Below are positions 44,483 through 49,967 of a stretch of DNA of 49,967 nucleotides, piece by piece; position 1 is the stretch's first letter, and each line of letters opens with the position of its first letter. The notes beneath the pieces were generated by a model. That model was not told where the DNA came from. It saw only the letters and a list, made by a program, of their open reading frames with translations, and ran no database searches. The position numbers were made by a program, and so were the translations under genes. Origin of the DNA: Acidocella sp. Lineage in GTDB: Bacteria > Pseudomonadota > Alphaproteobacteria > Acetobacterales > Acetobacteraceae. Where the stretch lies: assembly GCA_026224875.1 (NCBI GenBank), contig JAMFRU010000031.1:1-49967 (forward strand). Reading direction: 5' to 3'.

Positions 44483-47306
44483 AAAACTCCTCTGGTTCGT
44501 GCCGGCCGTCATCGCGGCCGTCGGCCTAGGCACGCTGCTGGCGCTGCCGGGCTTCGTTGCGTCACAAAGCCACCGCCCGGCCATGGAGCGCTTTGCCTCG
44601 GCCCTCACCGGGCGTGAGGTGCATATCGAGGGCAAACTCACTCTGGAGCTTCTGCCGCGTCCCCGGCTGACCGCGACACGCATCACCATCGCCGGGCCGG
44701 ACAATGAGGTGATCAGCGCCAAAGCTTTGGCACTGGATATCGCGCTGCCCGCTTTGCTGCGCGGCCAGCTGGCGGTGCAGACATTGAACCTCGACAGCCC
44801 GGTGATAAAATTCCCCTGGCCTCTGCCGGGCGGCCCGCGCGCCGTGGCACCGCCGCCCTGGCTGGCGGCCCTGCATGCGCATTTCACCAACGCCAGCATC
44901 AGCCTTGGCGGCCAGTCCTTCACCAAAGTAAGCGCGGATCTGTTCACCGGGCCCGATGGGGCGGTGAGTGTTTCCGGCAACGGCAATCTGCTGGGCCAGA
45001 TGGTAACGCTGAGCGTCGCGTTGGGCCGCACCGGGCTGGATGGCGCGGCACCTTTGGCGGTTCAGGCCAGTGTTGCACAGGCCAGTAATGGCAAGACCAG
45101 TAATGGAAACACCAGCACCACGCCGGTAAGCGCCGATTTCACCGGCGCGCTGAGCGATGCCAGCGTGATCAACGGGCAACTTACCGCCAACCTCCCGGGC
45201 AAAATCACCGCCAGCACCGATCTCAGTGCCAATGCCATGCAGCTCTCCCTCGGCAGGCTGGCTTTGGCGCAGGGGAATGAAACCCTCTCGGGCAGTGCCG
45301 TCTTCAGCCTGGTGAAGCCGGCTTTGACCGCCGATTTGATGGGTCAAAACATGAATTTTGACCAATGGGCCACGCTGCCTGCCCCGCTGCTGTCCTGGGC
45401 CGCATCCGTTCCCGCCGACATCACCCTGAATGCCAGCGCCGTAACCCTGCTGGGGCAGAATTTCCCGGCGCTGAATGTTACAATCAGCACCGGGCCAAGC
45501 GGCACCAGCGTCAAGGCGCTGAATGTGAGCCTGCCGGGCGGCGGTACGCTGGCCGGGTCCGGGGCAATCGCGGGCGGCGGCCAGCTCTCGGGCCAGCTCA
45601 GCCTGACAGTGCCTGATGATACCGCCTTGCTGGCCGCCTATCATCTGCCGCCTTTGCCCAACTGGCCGGCAGCCCATTTTACCGCCACGCTGGCCGGCAC
45701 CACGGCGCAACCGGTATTGCAGGGGCTTACCGGAACACTCGGCGCCGACCATTTAACCGGCAATGTGGTGCTGACACAGCACCACATGGCGGGGCAGCTG
45801 AAATTCGACCATCTGGCAGTTGGCCCCCTTACCGCCTGGGCCGGGCAGCCGGCGCCAGGGGCGTTTACCGCCGAGCTTGAGATTACAGCGGCAAAAGCCG
45901 AAGCCGGGCCGGTAAAACTCACCGATTTCGCCGTGGATGCGGCGCTGGACGGCACGCTGAATGTCCGGCGTGTTTCAGCCAATTTATATGGCGGGCTGGC
46001 GGCGGGGAGCTTTGCGCTCGACGCCGATGGCAGGGTTAACGCGGCACAGGGTTTTATCGACCTCCCCTCCGCCACGCCTCTGGCCGGGTTGATCCCCGCA
46101 ACCTACGCACCGCCGGCGGCAATGCTCTCCCCGCGCCTCAGCGTGCTGTTCGCCGCGCGCGGGCCGGCGAACGCGCTTTCCGCCAGTGCCGTGGCGCGGC
46201 TGGGGGAGTTCACCTTTACGGTCTCGCCGGTCATCGACCTGGTGCATGGGAGTGCCACGGGCGCGCTCTCGGTCCAGCACCCCGAGGCGCGGCTGGTTGC
46301 GCGGCTGTTCGGCTGGGACCAGGCGCTGGTGTTCCCGGGTGCGGGCTCAGCCTCGCTGCGGGCGCGGTTTACCGCCTCGGCGGACCAATACGGGCTCAAT
46401 GATTTCGTGCTCTCCTTCGGCGCGCTGAATGCCAGCGGCCAGGTGATGGCGAATAAGGGGGTCTTTACGGGGCAGATCAGCGCCCAGAACGTCGCGATCC
46501 CACCCATGACTATCGGGATGCAGTTCCCCACCAGCCTGCCGCTGCAGGGCAAGCTCACGTTCAGCACCCAGCAGGTCATCTATGCCGGCAATCCACTACT
46601 GGGGCCGAGTGCCGCCACATTCAGCTGGTCCAACAGCGGGGCAACGCTGGATGTGGCGCAGGCGCAATATGGCGGCGGCAATTTTTCGGGCAGCCTGGGC
46701 ATGACGTTGAGTGCGACCGCCGCACCCGCCTTCACGGCCAAGCTCATGGCGCAAAATATCGACACCAGCAGCCTGGCTCTGCCAATCGCCTTCCCCTACC
46801 CCATCCCCACCGGCAAGCTCGATGCCAGTGCCACGCTGACAGCCAGCGGCTATGGGCTTAAAAGCGTGGTGGCAACCTTGGGCGGCACGGCCACGCTGAA
46901 CGCCAAACAAGGCGTGCTGCACGGGTTCAATCTGCAAGCTTTCGGCGACGCGCTGGGCACGCCGGATGCCGTGCATACGCTCTACAAGGCGCTGGTGAGC
47001 GGCTCCACCAAATTCACCAGCCTCAACCTGGCTATGACCCTCGCCAACGGCAATTGCACCTTAACCTCCGCCAGCCTGGACGGGCCCTCTGGCCATGTGG
47101 ATGGCAGCGGCGGTATCGATCTGTACGACAACGCCCAGGCTTTGCGCCTCACGTTTACACCGGCCCAGGTGCAGCCGCCGGTGAGCGCGACCTTGCTGGT
47201 GCTGGGCACCTGGGCCGCACCCAAGCATATCGCGCATATGAAACCGGCCTTGGCGTGGAAGCCCCCCCCGGCGGCGGCGGCGGCAGAAACGACGCCGGCT
47301 CACTGA
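44466..47306 (+). CDS. AsmA-family protein (envelope lipid transport-type)
   Basis: 946 residues. One N-terminal membrane helix (LLWFVPAVIAAVGLGTLLAL), then an AsmA-type beginning (SHRPAMERFASALTGREVHIEGKL) and a long repeating beta-groove region ending in an AsmA_2-like part (QNIDTSSLAL; GGTATLNAKQGVLHGFNLQ; TSASLDGPSGHVDGSGGIDL). AsmA-like proteins span the periplasm from the inner membrane and are linked to phospholipid transfer to the outer membrane. The start ATG 44466 (MVRLSKK) lies within the oxoprolinase gene and is preceded by a GGCGG stretch; an upstream in-frame ATG at 44403 would add an unlikely head. Terminator at 47335. Confidence 0.87.
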   Translation: MVRLSKKLLWFVPAVIAAVGLGTLLALPGFVASQSHRPAMERFASALTGREVHIEGKLTLELLPRPRLTATRITIAGPDNEVISAKALALDIALPALLRGQLAVQTLNLDSPVIKFPWPLPGGPRAVAPPPWLAALHAHFTNASISLGGQSFTKVSADLFTGPDGAVSVSGNGNLLGQMVTLSVALGRTGLDGAAPLAVQASVAQASNGKTSNGNTSTTPVSADFTGALSDASVINGQLTANLPGKITASTDLSANAMQLSLGRLALAQGNETLSGSAVFSLVKPALTADLMGQNMNFDQWATLPAPLLSWAASVPADITLNASAVTLLGQNFPALNVTISTGPSGTSVKALNVSLPGGGTLAGSGAIAGGGQLSGQLSLTVPDDTALLAAYHLPPLPNWPAAHFTATLAGTTAQPVLQGLTGTLGADHLTGNVVLTQHHMAGQLKFDHLAVGPLTAWAGQPAPGAFTAELEITAAKAEAGPVKLTDFAVDAALDGTLNVRRVSANLYGGLAAGSFALDADGRVNAAQGFIDLPSATPLAGLIPATYAPPAAMLSPRLSVLFAARGPANALSASAVARLGEFTFTVSPVIDLVHGSATGALSVQHPEARLVARLFGWDQALVFPGAGSASLRARFTASADQYGLNDFVLSFGALNASGQVMANKGVFTGQISAQNVAIPPMTIGMQFPTSLPLQGKLTFSTQQVIYAGNPLLGPSAATFSWSNSGATLDVAQAQYGGGNFSGSLGMTLSATAAPAFTAKLMAQNIDTSSLALPIAFPYPIPTGKLDASATLTASGYGLKSVVATLGGTATLNAKQGVLHGFNLQAFGDALGTPDAVHTLYKALVSGSTKFTSLNLAMTLANGNCTLTSASLDGPSGHVDGSGGIDLYDNAQALRLTFTPAQVQPPVSATLLVLGTWAAPKHIAHMKPALAWKPPPAAAAAETTPAH

Positions 47307-47334
47307 AATCCCGGCTCACTGAAATTGCCTCATT

Positions 47335-47362
47335 AAAAAACCCGGCCTGAGCCGGGTTTTTT
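47335..47362. terminator. Bidirectional intrinsic terminator
   Basis: AAAAAA-CCCGGC-CTGA-GCCGGG-TTTTTT: a 6-bp GC stem with a 4-base loop, extended by A/T pairs and flanked by six T on either strand. It ends the oxoprolinase-asmA transcript and the convergent FYDLN gene. Confidence 0.92.
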
Positions 47363-47381
47363 ATCATGCCAAAATTAAATC

Positions 47382-47708
47382 TTAACGTTCGTCGTCATTG
47401 CCTTCCGCCGGTACCTCGATATCGGCGTCGATCACATCGGCGCCATCATCGAGACTGTCGTCATCGTCGAGAATATCCTCGTCGTCATCGGCATCCGGCA
47501 CTTCGACGTCGAGATCATCGCCATCCAGCACGGGTTTGACGACTTTCTTCGTCTCTTCCGGCAGAGGAGAGGCGCGCTTTAGGCGCGGCAGCTCGGCCGG
47601 TTGCTCGGTGCTGCATTTGGGGCAGACAGCAGGCTGCTTGCTAAGGTCGAAAAACCGCGTGCCGCAGGACACGCAGGTATGTTTTTCGCCAAGTTCCGGT
47701 TTCGCCAT
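47382..47708 (-). CDS. FYDLN-acid (TIGR02300) zinc-ribbon protein
   Basis: 108 residues. Two CxxC pairs (Cys12/Cys15 and Cys29/Cys32) form a zinc ribbon around TRFFDLSKQPAVCP, the FYDLN position of the family; the second half is a strongly acidic run (DDDEDILDDDDSLDD). This family is restricted largely to alphaproteobacteria and often lies near aroA; its role is unknown. I start at ATG 47708 because GAGG is well spaced before it; the GTG at 47714 would sit directly on that site. Confidence 0.9.
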   Translation of the reverse strand: MAKPELGEKHTCVSCGTRFFDLSKQPAVCPKCSTEQPAELPRLKRASPLPEETKKVVKPVLDGDDLDVEVPDADDDEDILDDDDSLDDGADVIDADIEVPAEGNDDER

Positions 47709-47806
47709 GTTCACCCTCGGGTCTGATCTAAGTACAGCTTAAGGGCGGCGCGATGCCATGCCCAACACGCTATGTCAAACCGTGCAGCCCGTGCTAAGCG
47801 CGCGCC

Positions 47807-49168
47807 ATGGAGTCCTTAACGCAGTCCACCACGCCCCGGCCGCACCAGGCCGCCCGCCCCGCCCAGCCGCTTACCGGCAGTATTGCCGTACCCGGCGATA
47901 AATCGATCAGCCATCGCGCCTTGATGTTCGGCGCGCTGGCGGTGGGGCGGACGCGTATTTCCGGGCTGCTGGAGGGCGAGGACGTGCTGCGCACCGCCAC
48001 CGCCATGCGGGCTCTGGGTGCCGAGATTGTGCGTGATGGGGCAGACTGGATCGTCTCGGGTCGCGGCATCGGCGGGCTAACGGAGCCGGCGGATGTGCTG
48101 GATATGGGCAATTCGGGCACGGCGGCGCGGCTGCTGGCGGGGATTCTGGCCACGCATGATTTTTATTCGGTGATGACCGGGGATGCTTCGCTCCGTAAAC
48201 GCCCGATGCTCCGGGTGATCGAGCCTTTGCGGGCCACGGGTGCAGAGTTTTATGCGCGCCAGGGCGGGCGGCTGCCGCTGACGATTCGCGGCGCGCGCGA
48301 TGCCTTGCCCGTAAACTACCGCCTGCCGGTGGCCTCGGCGCAGGTTAAATCGGCTATTTTACTGGCCGGGCTGAATGCGCCGGGGATTACCATTGTCGAG
48401 GAGCCGGAACCCACACGCGACCATTCCGAGAACATGCTGAAGCATTTCGGCGCGACCATCGAGGTGACAGCCGCAGGGCCCGCTTCCAGCCAGGGCCGGG
48501 TGATCCGCCTGACTGGCCAACCCGAACTGCGCGGGGCGGATGTAACGGTGCCGGGCGACCCCTCCTCAGCCGCGTTTCCGCTGGCGGCAGCTCTGCTGGT
48601 GCCGGGCTCATGCGTAACCGTGACCGGCGTGGGGCTGAACCCACTGCGCACCGGGTTGTTCACCACGTTGCGCGAAATGGGGGCAGAGCTGGCTGTGAGC
48701 AACGAGCGCATCGAGGGTGGTGAGCCGGTGGGCGATATCACCGCAACCTATACCGGGTTTTTGCGCGCGGTGGATGTGCCGGCACGGCGCGCGCCCAGCA
48801 TGATCGATGAATATCCGATTCTCGCCGTGCTCTCCGCCGCGGCGCAAGGCACCTCGCGGCTGCGCGGCCTGCATGAGCTGCGGGTAAAGGAAAGCGACAG
48901 GCTGGCCGCCACCGCCGCAATGCTGCGTGTGAATGGCGTGCATGTGGAAATCGAGGATGACGACCTGATCATCCATGGCGGCGGCAACCTGCCCGGCGGC
49001 GCATTGGTGGAGACACATATGGACCACCGGCTGGCGATGAGCGCGCTGGTGCTGGGCCAGGTGACGGGGCGGCCGGTGCAGATCGACGATGCACGGTTTA
49101 TCGACACCTCCTTCCCCGGATTTTTGCGCCTGATGCGCGGGCTGGGCGCGAAGATGGAGGCGGCGTGA
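47807..49168 (+). CDS. aroA: 3-phosphoshikimate 1-carboxyvinyltransferase (EPSP synthase, class II-like)
   Basis: 453 residues, cytoplasmic, sixth step of the shikimate pathway. Substrate-binding SIAVPGDKSISHRALM (25-40, K32), LDMGNSGTAARLLAG, LRKRPMLRVIEPLRATGA, VPGDPSSAAFPLAAALL, and DEYPILAVLSAAAQG with the catalytic Asp. The KRPM..V..PLR pattern and overall length resemble class II enzymes of the Agrobacterium kind rather than enterobacterial class I. The residue following GNSG is not the Ala seen in CP4, so glyphosate behaviour cannot be stated. A 98-base divergent gap separates it from the FYDLN gene; cmk follows after 22 bases. Confidence 0.95.
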   Translation: MESLTQSTTPRPHQAARPAQPLTGSIAVPGDKSISHRALMFGALAVGRTRISGLLEGEDVLRTATAMRALGAEIVRDGADWIVSGRGIGGLTEPADVLDMGNSGTAARLLAGILATHDFYSVMTGDASLRKRPMLRVIEPLRATGAEFYARQGGRLPLTIRGARDALPVNYRLPVASAQVKSAILLAGLNAPGITIVEEPEPTRDHSENMLKHFGATIEVTAAGPASSQGRVIRLTGQPELRGADVTVPGDPSSAAFPLAAALLVPGSCVTVTGVGLNPLRTGLFTTLREMGAELAVSNERIEGGEPVGDITATYTGFLRAVDVPARRAPSMIDEYPILAVLSAAAQGTSRLRGLHELRVKESDRLAATAAMLRVNGVHVEIEDDDLIIHGGGNLPGGALVETHMDHRLAMSALVLGQVTGRPVQIDDARFIDTSFPGFLRLMRGLGAKMEAA

Positions 49169-49190
49169 GTATCGTGCACGGACCAACGTC

Positions 49191-49811
49191 ATGATCATCG
49201 CCATCGATGGGCCGGCGGCGGCCGGCAAGGGCACGTTGGCGAAACGGATCGCCGCGACTCTGCAACTGCCCTATCTCGATACCGGAATATTGTACCGCGC
49301 CACCGCCAAGCGCGTGCTGGAAGCCGGCGGTAACCCCGAAGATGTGAGCACCGCCCTGACCGCGGCGCAAAGCCTGAGTGCTGCCGATCTGGCGCGCAAC
49401 GATCTGCGCGATGCCGCGACCTCAAAAGCGGCGAGCCAGGTGGCGTCCATCGCCGCCGTGCGCCAGGCCCTGCTGGATTTCCAGCGCCATTTCGGCACGG
49501 CGCATGGCGCGGTGCTCGATGGGCGCGACATCGGCACGATCATTTTCCCCCAGGCGGATATTAAGCTTTTCGTGACCGCCAGCGTGGAAGCACGGGCGCA
49601 GCGGCGTTACCAGGAGTTTTGCGCACGCGGCGAAACCGTGGCCTTGGCCGAGGTGATCGCCGACGTGCAGGCCCGCGACGAAGCCGACCGCACCCGCACC
49701 GCCGCACCGCTGATGATGGCACGCGACGCCACGCTGATCGACACCACAGACATGGATGCGGACACCGCGTTTGCCTGCGCTTTGGCGTTAATCCACGGCA
49801 AAACCACGTAA
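49191..49811 (+). CDS. cmk: Cytidylate kinase
   Basis: 206 residues, phosphorylates CMP/dCMP. P-loop IDGPAAAGKGTLAKRIA (5-21), YLDTGILYRA, LDGRDIGTIIFPQADIKLFVTAS, and RDEADRTRTAAPL in the lid. Slightly shorter than Escherichia coli Cmk, as usual here. Lies 22 bases behind aroA, a conserved pair. In most relatives rpsA (ribosomal protein S1) follows, but here an insertion sequence end starts within about 30-45 bases of the stop codon. Confidence 0.95.
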   Translation: MIIAIDGPAAAGKGTLAKRIAATLQLPYLDTGILYRATAKRVLEAGGNPEDVSTALTAAQSLSAADLARNDLRDAATSKAASQVASIAAVRQALLDFQRHFGTAHGAVLDGRDIGTIIFPQADIKLFVTASVEARAQRRYQEFCARGETVALAEVIADVQARDEADRTRTAAPLMMARDATLIDTTDMDADTAFACALALIHGKTT

Positions 49812-49855
49812 CGGCCCGGTTGGGTTTCAATGCGTAACAGGTAATACCAGTCATC

Positions 49856-49967
49856 TTAGCCTCTGACACACGCCCATCCCCTTGTTCCGATTGAAATGAT
49901 TCTGGCTGGGTCGTTGACCAAGAAGAGCCATGCCTGTTTGCAAGCTTCGAGCATTGCCTCGTAGCTA
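49856..49967 (-). CDS. IS630-superfamily transposase, C-terminal fragment (cut by window edge)
   Basis: The last 36 residues of a protein on the minus strand, ending with TAA (complement of 49856-49858). The pattern MLEACKQAWLFLVNDPARI followed by ISIGTRGWA matches the ending of IS630-type transposases (...ACC.AW..L...P.RI.SI..R.WA). The frame is clean. The element's end should lie near 49840-49850 (GTAATACCAG), 30 or so bases behind cmk; the terminal repeat cannot be fixed without the other end. It belongs to a different IS630 subgroup from the fragment at 1-153. Confidence 0.75.
   Translation of the reverse strand, partial: SYEAMLEACKQAWLFLVNDPARIISIGTRGWACVRG

Noticed and set aside
44085-45031. 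Minus-strand open frames opposite the oxoprolinase and asmA genes
   Set aside because: Shadow frames in GC-rich coding DNA; the plus-strand proteins are recognisable along their full length.
49856-49900. Suspected frameshift near the end of the right-hand transposase fragment
   Set aside because: Recounting the run of C residues (four, at about 49878-49881) gives an unbroken frame ending in TAA at the normal place.

Overview
The window is chromosomal DNA of a high-GC alphaproteobacterium. The class is indicated by three things: a gapless dcw (division and cell wall) cluster with ddl and ftsQ-ftsA-ftsZ at its end, a small FYDLN-acid zinc-ribbon protein next to aroA-cmk, and an FtsZ with a long linker and a conserved EIPAFLRR end. 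My best guess is the Acetobacteraceae (Acidocella/Acidiphilium type). This rests on overall gene style, on the Hint-terminated surface proteins, and on the GGGGTCTGGGGCC / GGCAGAGCCCCTGG hairpin repeats that I associate with that family. It is inference.

Left part (1-12.1 kb, accessory): the tail of an IS630-type transposase, a composite palindromic repeat, then a 2394-residue repetitive beta-strand protein ending in a Hint (hedgehog/intein-like) domain. A Bcr/CflA MFS exporter, a class I glutamine-amidotransferase-like hydrolase and a Gln/Pro-rich hypothetical protein follow. A second, shorter Hint-terminated protein comes next, and a three-hairpin palindrome separates it from the preceding convergent gene.

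Middle left (12.1-19.6 kb): a divergent locus of the ATP-grasp / alpha-E / transglutaminase type. The minus strand carries a transglutaminase and a fused ATP-grasp-alpha-E protein whose ATP-grasp half has lost its nucleotide-binding parts. The plus strand carries an apparently intact stand-alone ATP-grasp, a stand-alone alpha-E protein and a GT39-like membrane glycosyltransferase in overlapping genes. This is the best candidate in the window for a poorly described system, probably a peptide ligase pathway with a pseudoenzyme partner.

Centre (19.9-38.6 kb, core): a complete dcw cluster on the minus strand in the order mraZ-rsmH-ftsL-ftsI-murE-murF-mraY-murD-ftsW-murG-murC-murB-ddl-ftsQ-ftsA-ftsZ. 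Every junction overlaps except ftsA/ftsZ (92 bases). Upstream, in the same orientation, lie a DjlA-like co-chaperone, an AmpD-like amidase and the RNase P RNA. The rnpB promoter appears to sit in the last codons of the amidase gene.

Right part (40.8-50 kb): a fused 5-oxoprolinase/hydantoinase and an AsmA-family protein, an intrinsic terminator, the FYDLN protein (minus), then aroA-cmk (plus). Directly behind cmk, where rpsA would be expected, is the end of a second IS630-superfamily transposase. No tRNA genes or CRISPR arrays were seen.
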